Of a stretch of 64,000 bases of DNA, positions 1 to 12,786 are shown piece by piece. The position numbers and the translations under genes were made by a program. Below the pieces are notes generated by a model. The model worked only from the letters and a program-made list of their open reading frames with translations, searched no databases and was not told the origin of the DNA. The first letter of the stretch is position 1; each line of letters starts with the position of its first letter. This DNA is from Pterobdella sp. o SKG-2022 (Eukaryota > Annelida > Clitellata > Hirudinida > Piscicolidae). The DNA lies in NCBI GenBank assembly GCA_964035795.1, contig OZ038320.1:30628875-30692874 (forward strand), read 5' to 3'.

Positions 1-120
1 CTTATCACTTTTATATTTTTTTTATGTTTCAACTTTTTTCTCATCATTTCTATTTTTATATTCATGTTTTTTCACCCAATAAAAAGCTATTTAATAAGTT
101 TATGTCTTCGCCATGAGCAG

Positions 121-3100
121 ACGTGGAATGGAGGAGAAAACCACATCATCTTCAACCTGTACAGGTTCAACAGTATTCTATATATAGAAACAAGTAACTA
201 AGTACAACTGAGTCTTAAATTCTGCTCATATGATAAGAACATTAACATTAGCAGGGCTTTATACCCAGTTAATCTCACACACATACGTTAATGCTAGCAT
301 AAACATTGTTCCACAGTGGCACTTGGCCTGATTACAAAATGCTTGATATGGGCTTCGACATCGGCAAGGCCATTCTCGCTAAAGCCAGGTTATTGGGCTT
401 ATTATGGAATTATTACTATTATTTTTATTATTTTTTTAAAATTTTTATACAGCATTTCAAAGCAGCACTATAGACCCTCTTTTGATATTTCTTTGCCTCT
501 TTTCCACAAACAACATCAGCTCAAAGCCGGTAATAACAACAGAAATAATAATAATAATGAGAATAATAATAATAACAACAACATAAAACAAAATATAGAC
601 AATAAACGTTTATAATGATGAATAACAACAACATAAATGAAGGTCAGGAAGGTTATGTGATGTCATCAGGTCAGATATCAGGAAGTGCCAGAAACATCCT
701 CTTGTCATTCAAGGTGGGCACTACTGTTTCAGTTTGGTACTCGTAGACCTCGTATGTATTTTGCAAATTTTGGTTTTTTGCGGCATGCATTAAGTAAAAG
801 AAGTTTGAAAAAAACGTACAAAGAACTTTAAATGAGCTAGTCCTTAATGAGTGAAACCCCATCAAAATTCATAAAGAGTAGCATGAGGTTTCAATTATCA
901 AAAGTTTATTTAATTTTTGAATAATTGGTTTTTTAAAATTTATCGCAAGTTGCAATTTATTGTGGAAAGTTTTGGTTTATACTTCTGTTTTTATCATTAT
1001 TTCTGTTGTTATTATTTTCACTCGATAGATGGCTAAACAGAGTGTACCACTAAAATCATTTTCATCAGTATTAAACCTGCTATCACCACCTCAACACAGG
1101 GCAAACGATATTTGAGCGGCATAGGTTCGGAGACCAGGAACTCTTTACACCACATGCATAATAACAGAGATATCATCTTACTTATTACTTGCAAGTATAA
1201 CCCTTATAATATAAAGCTTCTAACGAATATAATTTTTTATGATTAGTAAGTTAAAATTAATCCAAATCTAAGGCATGGCACTAACTGGAGAGTGATGGAA
1301 GATGAGAGGTGTGAAGAGGATAACGAGCTCTATGATAGGTTGGTCTGTTTTTGAATATCTATAATAATTATTAGAAGAAAGGATTGTGTGTTGGATGTCT
1401 AAACACGATAAATAAGAGATTGTTGTAATACAAATTTTAAAATAATTTTTTCAGTTATAAAAATATAAGCCAACATGTATATACATATAAATTTTATTTG
1501 ATTACGTTTAAGAAATTATTTTTTCAAAATGTAATAATTAAAATTTTTTGGATAAGTTGAAAAATATTAAAAGGATTTTTTGCTGTTAAATTATGTAAGG
1601 ATAAAATCACCACATTTAATTTTCTGCACACAGATCATAACCCTCGCGTATAACAAATCACTTATCGCTTCTCGGCCTAATGGCTAAGATCAAAAGTGTA
1701 GTATCTGTTCTTATCAGCTTAATATCTGATACGCTCCCTATATGGGGGCATCGATATTAAACCAATCTTTGGCATTTGGAGAAAGCTCCGGGCTTGCTCG
1801 GACTTCTCCGCGGGTTGGCCCGGTGTTGCACTACTTCCGGGGTCGGCCTATAAAATTTAACTAAAGTTAAACTATCAATAAATAGTTTGTCTTGAAAATT
1901 ATCCCGATGAACAAGCACTCCTTTCATACAGATGGGATTATGGTGAACTGATGACTAACTCAACATTTTGTCTCGTGCCGCGTGGGAGAAGGTTGGGCTC
2001 ATATAGGTGAGTTTGTGCTTTATATCATACCAAAAGTTGTTCATATAAATCGGCTTCAAGTTATAATCGCTCACATAATTTTACGTTTTTTATTATCATT
2101 TACTTATAATTTTTTTGAGCCCTGGTATTCTCACACTACCCTTTCTATCACGTGCCATTGAACCCACGAAGGTTTTTGGAAGCGTTGCAGTCCGGATGCA
2201 TCGTAGTCCTTCTCAGCAACGATTGGGTTCTGCCTTTCTCTCAAGTTATCCAATGGGATAAGGTCGGTTTTTATTTGAGACAATTGTACCTCTATTGATT
2301 TTTTGTATTGCTTCCATGTTTTGAAGTTATGATATTTTTTTTTGATTTTTATATCGATACTTGTTAAACAACTTTTTACATTCATATTTTAATCTTTTTT
2401 TCGTTCGTTTTAGAAACCGTAATGTTAAAACTTGAGTCCCAACTCACATTCAACACTCCAACCTATAACAACCAAAACATTGACTTCAACACCAAAACCT
2501 ACAAATCAAGCTTAGACCCACACACCAGACATTGTTATGGGCGGATGAGCGGCTACTGCTACAGCTACCAACCCTGGTGCGCAACGTTGCACGGGAAAAA
2601 GTGGTTAGTATGCGGCAGCACTCTCAATTCATATGGCAAAACTACCTGTCCTCCATGCAGGCTATCATCACCACCACTTTAGAAGTGTGTTGGTTTGAGT
2701 GATATAACGGGGTGATTGTTAGTATGAGAAAAACACCTTGAGGCGGGCTTGTTTGAATAATGGAAGCGTTTTCATTTCAATAAGCTATTTGACAATTTTA
2801 TTTTCTATTTCTTTTTGATTTTTGGTAAATGATTGTGAACTTAGTTTTTTTTTGTTTTTCATAATATATTATAAGCTCATTAATTTTTCTGCCACAAACA
2901 AGTGCACCACCACCCTATACACACACAGATAGTACGGTCAAGATTAGAAGGCACAGACGATTTGAGGTCATGGAACTCACCTCTGTCTCGAAACCACCTA
3001 CTTCCTTCCTTCTCTCAATCCCTTTCTAGATTTCCGCTATATTCACCACTATCATCATCATTCATTGTTCAGTCGTATGATCCATCCAGTGTCCCTGTCA

Positions 3101-5912
3101 GTAGTTTTGTGGGGAATAGGGATTCTGGTGTGTCTGCTCGGGGGGATTTTGAGGATAAGGAGTTTATCGATGATAACCCTGTGGTTGGGGAGAATGGGGG
3201 TTTCAGTGATGTTGGGGGGACGAGTGTCACCATTAGCAATAGAAGTAGTGGAGGAATGTTGGATGATAATCGATTGAATGTGTTGAGAGAGAATTATCAA
3301 CGATATCTTGTGAGCGAGGATGACGAAGAAGATGATGATGAAGATGAGGGTGATGATGATGATTATTATAGAGCTGTTGAGAATGATGATGATGATGATA
3401 ACAAAAACGGTTTTCATAAAAGCAGAATCGGAAGTCTTTTCAGCTACAAAATTTTTCCAGAGTATAACAAAAACAACCATAAAATCAACAACAACAATAA
3501 TAAAATCAATAAGAACAATATCATAAATAATAATAAAATAACTCCACCGCTGAAATTACGCATGCGTACAAGACCGAATGAAAAATTCGATGCTGTGATC
3601 CTAGCCTCAAAAGCATCATTATCATCTTCCTCCGCCTTGTCCCCGCCCACTAACTCTATTTTGTTTAGACTTATAGATACATTAAAGAAAATTAAAAGCC
3701 TAAATAAGGTGGGTGTGGCTTCATGTTAATTAAATACTCACAAAATGATACTATTTTCTAAAAATAAATTTTTATTAACAATTGATGATAGCAACTGAAT
3801 ACATGATAACACTGCAATGAATACTCTCATTTTCATTGCTTTTCAACATACTAATAATAATAATTTTCAGATCTTTGTGTTGTGGCGTTTAGAATCATCA
3901 AATGCTTCTTACTCTTTTCATCCCTCATCTCCATCCATCCATCATTTCACCACACCTGTTAGTAGTACCTAGATTAGTAGTGCCTGTCATTGATTGGATT
4001 GTCAATCTTAATTATAATTTATGAGTTCTACTAATAACTTTGGTTATTGGTTATTATTGATTGTTTTTTGTTCATCATTTAATCATTTTGATCTTAATTA
4101 GCTCTTTGCCCGCCAAGAGCCTATTTTTGGAACGGGTAAATATATGAGTATATTTCGATAATTTTTTATAGTATAAGTAATTTTTTAGTTTGTAATTGTT
4201 GTTATAGATTCAATCTCTCAAAAGAAAGTAGAAGCTGTTTCGTTTCATCATATTTGTGAAATTAGTGGCTTCAAAATTAACCAATTTTTCAAAAATTCCA
4301 TAAACCTCAAATTTTTATACAATATCCTTTAGAGACTAATGAGGCAGTTGATGATAAGAAATTAAATTTTTCCATAGCTTTAATCCGGTGGTTGATGGGT
4401 TGAGCCATAATCACTGTATTCATTGCACCAAAAAAATCAAATTATAATAGTTTCATTTTTTTTATTGGTTATTAATACATAACAACATTAACTGATTATT
4501 AGTTGTTAATTTTATCTTTCAGCTCAACACCCACCACAAATACCTCTACGATATTGATTTTGATGCTTATAAAGAAGACATAAGTGATAAAAAGAATAAT
4601 AAAAATAATGGGAATAATAAAAAAATAAAAATAGTCGATGCTGTTTTAACGTTGAATGAAGATTCTCAACTAAACAAACATCAGGTTGAATAATAATGCT
4701 AATAATAATAATAATAACCAAACCATTAAAATATCGTCTCCTATTATATTATATTATCGCTTAATTATGTATAATAATGATAGTAAAAATAATAAGAATA
4801 ACAATGATAATAATAACAATAATAATAACGGAAACAGATATCGTTCGGGTGGAGTGTATGGAGGACCAACAAAGAGAGGATTGTGTCATTCAATGTAGCT
4901 AGTCATTACATGCAAGATAATATGTGCGTTTGTTATTTTTTTTGTTGTTTTATCGCTTTTATTGTTACTTTTTTTAATTATTTTTATCGTTATTTGTTTT
5001 TAAAAGTTCATTATTATTTTGATTTTTTGTTGTTTTTCGGAATTTTATTTATTATACTAGGAAATATCATTTTTATTGTTTAAAATTATTCCTATTAGTG
5101 TACTTATTTTCATTTTAGCATTGGTTTGCATTAGTTCTTCACATCGTTACTCAACCATTGAAACAATATAACACATACAACTCGCAGGTACAAGTACACA
5201 TCAAAACCTTTGGAGCATTTTTCCTTGGCCACCACCCATCAAGCCTTCCACCACAAGTGACATCCATATATAATGATAGGCATATATATAGCATATGTCA
5301 TGTATAATTATGTATAAAATTTATATTTTATGTATATGTATATTATATAAAAAAAAATGTATAAAAATATCTAGGTTTTTCGTAAAGTTTATCTGTGATT
5401 GAGACGATAATGATTTTTGTACAATTCCAACCAGGTATTACAGTTACTTGTTTACCCACAGCACCCCTAGTCACTTCCTTCAAAATCTTGTTTGTCACGA
5501 CATTTTTATGAATGCGTTGGTTGCTCACGTGACGAACAAAGCGCCAATCAGCGTTGGTTCTAGTGGTAGTGGGGGTTACAATGGTGAGTGGGTGTGGAGG
5601 GTTTTGGATGGGTATTTAGATGAAGAGGAAGAAGAGGATGATGAGGTGTATAAAAACGAATATGAAGACGAAATAAGATTTGATAAAAATCTAACTCAAT
5701 CAAACAAAAAACATCAAAAAAAGAAGAAATTAAATAAAAAAAAAAAGAATGGTAGAGACAAACGTGATTGGTTGATGAGACAGCATACTTGCTTGCTATT
5801 GGTGCAACAGATATATGGATACATGCCTCTTAAGCATTCCTACGTCAGGTGCGTGATAAAAATAGCATTTTTAAGACGTTTTTTGAAAAGAAAACGAGCT
5901 GATGACAAATAA
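121..5912 (+). CDS. EXT1: Exostosin-1-like heparan sulfate glycosyltransferase, 3' part (5' end outside window)
   Basis: EXT1 is a Golgi type II membrane enzyme that, with EXT2, polymerises heparan sulfate (GT47 GlcA-transferase plus GT64 GlcNAc-transferase domains). Exons read: 121-164, 317-388, 453-529, 682-713, 1100-1194, 1273-1338, 1932-2006, 2172-2262, 2529-2684, 2929-3708, 3871-3957, 4523-4684, 4838-4927, about 5119-5260 and about 5435-5912. Phases agree through the first 13. The GT47 part is clear: [72 protein letters not shown]. The GT64 part is recognisable ([57 protein letters not shown]) but diverged, with acidic and Asn/Lys-rich insertions. The junction between the last two exons is unresolved: no donor/acceptor pair in matching phase was found. 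Very sure of the family, fairly sure of EXT1 over EXT2/EXTL3. Confidence 0.88.
1664..1848 (+). ncRNA. RNU2: U2 spliceosomal snRNA gene
   Basis: Starts with the hallmark ATCGCTTCTCGGCC 5' end, then CTAAGATCA, the branch-point recognition GTAGTA (1698-1703), TTCTTATCAG...ATCTGATACG (stem-loop IIa), a GCTCCC/GGGGGC stem IIb, an Sm site ATCTTTGG (1765-1772), and two 3' stem-loops ending about 1848. Length of about 185 nt fits the usual 185-190. All stems can pair and no A-tail follows, so it looks like a real gene rather than a processed copy. It sits, same strand, in the EXT1 intron between exons 1273-1338 and 1932-2006. Two extra A residues relative to the human sequence precede GTGTAGTA. I could not identify a PSE or a 3' box with certainty. 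Confidence 0.95.
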
Positions 5913-6322
5913 AAACGTTGATCAAGCTAATTAATATTTAAAATGGATTCAAGGTTGAACCCTCTTCTCTACAAAGACCCGGTATCAGTTAAACGGAAGA
6001 AGTACTCGAGGATGCAATGATTTTAAATTTATTTTTATCAAAGATCAAAAAAAGATTTGAATTTAAAAAAAATTTTTTTTTCTGTTCAATACTGTTGTTC
6101 CTTGTTTTTTGTTTTTAGTTTATCAACCGTATATTAAATCATGACGGATACCCAGTTTTACATATTTAACCACAAAAATGAAGTAATTTTTTTTTGTCAA
6201 CAAAAACAGAATTTTAAAAAAAAAATTTGAATTGGAAAATTTTAGTTTAATTTTTAGTCTCTTATATAATTAAAAGTATGAAAACATCGTGATCAGCATT
6301 CACACACATTACTAAGAAAGTT
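5913..6322. other. Short intergenic region between EXT1 and the sorting nexin gene
   Basis: About 410 bases separate the EXT1 stop from the next ATG on the same strand. The stretch is AT-rich with A and T runs and must hold the EXT1 poly(A) site and the promoter of the next gene. An AATAAA overlaps the EXT1 stop (5908-5913). I see no other element. Confidence 0.4.
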
Positions 6323-9300
6323 ATGACCATGGTAAGTTCTATTGAGCTATTATTTAATACAAAATTTGTATCTTATTGATCATTTTAGATTAAAATGGAA
6401 TTTTAAGTTTGTAGTTTGTGGTTCTGGTTAATCAAAACTATGGTTCGTAAAATAGACATAGAGGGAGGATACCAAAGTGTTTACTCAAATTGATTAAATA
6501 AAAATCAAATCGTTTTGATAATATAGGAAATTTATTATTAATATTCAGTTTTGTTCAAATGATATTATTTTCAAGAAAAATAGATTGATTCAAATACCTT
6601 TATCTTATTTTTTTATAGTTAACAATTATCAGAGTAGGGATTGGTCTAAGTTAAATGCTTTATTCAATTATTTAATAGTCAATTTATTTGGTTGAACTAA
6701 GAGGAAATTTTTTTTATATAATAAGTTAGTATTCTAACATTCATAAATCTTTTCTATTCAACACAAAAATATTATAAATATTTTATTTTCATCAACAATT
6801 TCCTTTAATCAAACCAAAGAACATAATAAATCTATTGAAATAACAAATTTAAATCAGACATATCAAAGAGAAAATGAAGAAATTGAATTTAATTATTTCT
6901 TTTAATTTGTGTTTTTAAGAATTTTAAACCACCACTAGCAAGCTCGAGCTTTGTTTGACTTTGACAGTGGTGGACCAGGAGAGTTGTCATTTAAAACTAA
7001 TGACATTCTCACCATTCTTCGAAAGGTTTGTGGCATTGAAAATGAAGGTGTAATGGGGTGTAATTGATGGCTTCATGAGAATATAATTATTTTATTGGAA
7101 TTCTTGGCTTGTAGGAGTTGAGTAAGATTAACAAGGTTATAGGGTTTCAAGGATGTTAGATAATATTGTTTGAGGGTTCAAAAGATTGTTTTTTCAAGGA
7201 CAGATAGCTCTCAGATATATTACTAATTTCACTTGCTGTATAAAACATCTTTTTACAATTTATTAGCTATTATAGTTTAGTGGTTAAAGTATAGAACTTA
7301 TTTTACTTTCACTCCCACCTTGTAGTTTTAAATATTGTTAGCTGTTTGTTATGAGGGTTTTCAAACATTCATGCATTTGTATGTTTAAAGCAAATCATCA
7401 AAGAACTTTACATTACTGAAAAATTAGTTGCTTAGGTTAATTTTTTAATTGTCAAAGAATATTAATAAAGCCAGGGTAAATGTTCTATTGAAGTGTCACT
7501 GTAGGATAATTATCAATTGTATAAGGCCCATTATATTACTAAGTCTACTATTATTTCATATAAAACTGATAAAATAAAAACGATTCATATTAAAATCATA
7601 ATGCCCATTTATATTACTGTAAAAATTCTAATGTCAATTTGTATTTTAGCACACTTCACTAATGTGAATTATTGCCGAGAACACTCAACTCAAAATTTGA
7701 AAATTGTTTCAATGTTTGAGATTCATATAAAAAAGTCAAATTTATTGCACTTCAGATTTATAAGAATCATCCATATCTCTATTAAGCCCTCTTCCAAAAA
7801 GACAAAAATGAACTTAAATATTTACAATGATGATTATGGGGATGATGACGATAATGCTGGTGATGATGACGATGATAATGATTATGTTGATGATGATTCT
7901 TTCTTAAGCATCATCTCAAACAGGATGTAGGAGCTGGATGGTGGGAGGCAAAGAGGAACAATGGAGATGTTGGTCTTGTGCCTGAGTCTTACTTGGAGGT
8001 ATGATAATAATAACCATAAAAATCATAATAATCATAAAAATCATAATAATCATAAAAACCATAAGAAAAATTTTAATAACAACAGTAATCATAATAATTA
8101 TAACAGTAAGAATCATAAAAATTTTTATTTTATGGTATGACATCTTTGTTTTATATTTGAATCTTTTTTTCCGCTAAATACCATATGATATAATTCTCTC
8201 ATATATTTTTGCATCTATTTTGGGGATAGTTATATCAGAAGCATAACAGAGTTTTATTCCATTATTGTTTTGATATTTATTTTTTTTGTTTTGATACTAT
8301 ATAATATGAAAACATTTTTCAATCTTTTTTCCTGGTTATTATTATTATTGCCATTATTTTTATTTATATTATTATTATTATATTCATTATTGTTAATATT
8401 ATTATCATTATAAAGTTTATTAATAGCAAGTATGTTAAAATCCCCCACTAGATGATGCACCTTAACGAGCCAAACATCCCACCACCCTTACCTCCCCTTA
8501 ACACCAAGCCTGCCATAGTTGATTATTATTTTATTATGTTTTTTATTGTTTTTATGCTTATTAATTTCAAAATTATTTGTTTAACGTCTTTTGTCTCATC
8601 GCATGAGGTTTTTTTTTTATTGTTATTTTTAATAATTCTTTTTTCGATTATTTTTCAAATAATATTTTTTGCGTTTTTTTCCATCAGTTCTTTAATGAAA
8701 TAGTTTCATTCCTTCAACGGTGGTATTTTATAGATAAGTTTAAATGCTTATTTCAATCTTATTCAATCCCACAAGACCTTTATAGCTTTATTGCTACACA
8801 TACTCCAATCCGATATAAATCTAATAAAAACCATAGTTACATTAGTATTTATTTGTTAATTTTAGGATTTTTTATTTACTTTTGATATGCTTTCAGTATG
8901 ACTTATTTAAAACAGAATAATGTATATATAACATAGCTTCTTATATATTCTTCCTGCTTCGTAGTCAAGTAGTCAATATTTTATCATTATATTCCATTAT
9001 TTTACCATATAAAGTCTTATTTTCGACCTGGGTCTTTCGGTATTATTTATTTAAACGATTTTTTTCATAATATATTGATAACTTGTATGCACATATAATA
9101 TAAATAGCAGAAAACTCATTAAATGCTGTATAAATCTTCTCATAAGACTTACATTATCAACTCACTCATTATTCTTACGAGTCAGTCTTATGAGAAATTG
9201 TGTGAGGTCTTTAATAAACTTTAGTATGGTTTTTAAACATTCATTAACCTTATTACCTCCAACACTAGTTCATCACTTAATCTGTGCTACCACCATCACC

Positions 9301-12300
9301 ATTACAACCACCGCTTTCACTTTCTACCAGCAGACATTAAAGACCAACCAACTTTCAGTCAGTCAACAACCATCTTCCACCACAACAAATAGCGTATGTC
9401 GTCTCCAATGATTCTATTTATTTAATGTTTTGTTCTGCTGTTTCTTGTCTTCATACAGATGTCTCATTGGCTTGCGTCACTTGATTATATATCGTGTTTC
9501 AGTTATTTTCTAATTTGTCTAAGATTTTTAAGAATGCGTTTATCTAAAACTTTTAAATTTTCCAACAACTTTTGAATGCTTTTTATAAGCCGTTATGCAA
9601 ATAGCGTCAATATAACGCATTCACTGTTATGAGCATAAGAGTCTGCGACAATAATATTGACATGATCACTAGGAGATAATTAGACATATGACGAAAACAC
9701 ACAACTTGAAAACAATTTAATTCCACATAATAATATTCAGTATAAGATCCCATATAGAACTGAACAAGTAAGCCAAGCAAATAGCATATATGTCTGCTTA
9801 TCAGTGATGTTGTTTTGAGGCCATTCGATTTATATTTGTGTTGATAATTCGGGTTTTTTGGTCCGTGATATTTTTGTCGTATTTGAATGAGTGTTTTAAA
9901 ATTGGCTAGAGTTATGTAAAATATTAGTTAATGCGTAAAAGTATATTCTTTAATATATATATAATATATATATTAAAGAATATACTTTTACGCATTAACT
10001 NNNNNNNNNNNNNNNNNNNNNNNNNNNNNNNNNNNNNNNNNNNNNNNNNNNNNNNNNNNNNNNNNNNNNNNNNNNNNNNNNNNNNNNNNNNNNNNNNNNN
10101 NNNNNNNNNNNNNNNNNNNNNNNNNNNNNNNNNNNNNNNNNNNNNNNNNNNNNNNNNNNNNNNNNNNNNNNNNNNNNNNNNNNNNNNNNNNNNNNNNNNN
10201 CAATAAAATTCCATTTTTTTATATTTATCACTTCAATCATCCATCAGTCTATCTCTCCATATATATATCATATAAATTGCATTATTAGGACGAGTGGGAT
10301 GACGACTGGGATGATGATGATGATGATTCTTCAACCACAACTGAACAACACGTGTGTTCCTTTTTTATCATTAGTCATTAACATTAGGCACCAATGTAGG
10401 TGTTGGTGAGGACTCATGCTGCCTCATATTTCATGAAATATTTGTTTTAACAAATATTTATCACTATCGTCATCATCATCATCACTGTTTCCACCATTTT
10501 TATCCTTATTGTTACTACGATCATCATCACCATCATCCTTCTCATATACCATTACCTTCTCAACCTCATCCACCACCACCATCACTTCAACCAACACCAC
10601 AACCTCACGCCATCACCTTACCCACCATCACAATCTAACCAACTACCACCATTTCACCCACCATCATCTCACAGGAAGTAGAACACAAGCGAACATATGA
10701 CGACAAAAAGATATCATCATCATCACATCCACCCTCCATCAACGTCTTCTCCAGGTTTTTATTCCTTTTATGTCCAATAATATTAGTAAATAATTTTATT
10801 TTTATTTTTATTATTATTATTTTTTAAATTATTATTGTTATTATTTTTTTTAATTATTAGTATGATTAATAATGATTGATGGGAAATAAGCGGGGAAAAC
10901 TGAAGTATTTTCGTATTTAAATAAAAATAGTTGTTTGCCAACTAAAATAATAGGAATGCCATTAATGGGACTGAACATTATCAATGCCTGTCATAGTAAT
11001 AAAAGTAATAACAGTAATAAAAAGAATAATAATAAAAAAGGTATTTATAGCCACAACAATGATGCCACTAATATACTATTTTGATGATGCTATTAATAGT
11101 AACCTGATGATGAATATTTTAGAGATCAATTTTATAATGAAACTATAGGTTAGAAAATGAACGTTCCTTTTTATTCATTCATTTCTTTCATATCTTGAAA
11201 TGCTTAATTGTTGGCCAGTTTTATGATGGATTTCAAATTTATCGCTGGTATTTCTTTTAAAATTTTTATTTTCGTTTATTTTTACAACTTCGAATAATAA
11301 TAATTTTAATTAAATATGAGATAATATATAGCAATAAATATAATATTAAAAAAAAATAATAACGACAGAAAATTGAGATTGAAGGAATCATTTTAAAAAA
11401 CAGTATGTAAAAATACAAAAAACATAATAATAATATTATTTATTATTATTGTTGTTATTGTTATTATTGGTATTGTTATTGTTGAACCAACAGCTAGGGC
11501 TCATGCAATTATATTTTTACGCAAATTGCTTCAAGATTTTATTAACATAATGATGATGTTTTAGAATGGAATAGCCAACCAATTGTATGGAATTTATTGA
11601 ATTTTTTCCATTTTTCTTTCTTCGTTTTTTTATTAAGTTTTTTATATATAATTTTGTATATATTTCTATGCTAGCATGGAAACGGACGCAACACGACGAT
11701 GATGATGATGTGAATAGTAACTTTGTTTTATTGTTTTACTTTATACTTGCTATATTTATTCATAGTTTTGTATATTCATTCCATCACTCATACTAAATGA
11801 AGCCCAACACAACATAACACCTCTGAAACTGCACTAAGACTTTTGTAAGTATTCGATAAGGTGAGTTAGTCAGGAAAAACGCCCAAAGTAACCTGTAGGT
11901 GACACTGAGTTTTATGTATTGGATGGTAATTTATGATTATGGGTTTTCATTACATTTTGAATATTGTTTCTATTTTTCTTTTTTAGTCATATCCATATTG
12001 AAAATATGGTATTTCGACCTAAATAATTATAATGAATCAAGATTGTGATAATGTTTTATTAATGTGATCCTTTCGACATTAATCTTCGTTCTTCTCTTAT
12101 CTCAGTTTTACATCACTGTTTTAATGCTTGAGTTCTTCGAATAAAAAATAATGATAATCAAAGACTAAAGTTTATAAGAGGAAACATTGAGAAAGTATTA
12201 ATCATAAATGAAATACCGTAAAAATATTTTTTAAATTTGAGTTTTTACTCATATTACTCATATAATGATTAATTAAACTAGCCTATTAACAAAAACTATT

Positions 12301-12752
12301 TGAATCAAACACTTTTATTACTGAATAATAATACGAAGCTTTTCGTGAGTTAAACTCACATTATAAAGTATACAAACTTAGAGACGTCGCTAACTGCATA
12401 TCAATTTTATTATTTTTTATTACTCGATTGTTACTCCGCTTAAGACTTTGGTACCTGTTACAAAAACCTCATCAAAACCAACCTGACTTCTATAACTTTA
12501 CCAACACTCTTAATACATTAAATACATATTTGACTACCCATTATAGGTGCTTTTTATTGTCTCGCATGAGATACTAATTGTAATTTGTTTGGATAATAGG
12601 TTAATTTGTCTGTCATTATTTTTATCAGTTATTTTATGTCATTTTGATCATCAGAATTATTTTTTCTATTAAAACTTTTTAATATTATTTTGCTCGTTAT
12701 TATTTTTATGTTATTATATTTATTATTATTATCCTTATTATTATTATTATCC

Positions 12753-12786
<34 letters not shown>

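Noticed and set aside
316..615. 99-codon plus-strand ORF
   Set aside because: Runs through an intron; the real exons are 317-388 (another frame) and 453-529.
3058..3480. 140-codon minus-strand ORF rich in Ile
   Set aside because: Antisense shadow of the acidic/Asn-coding EXT1 exon.
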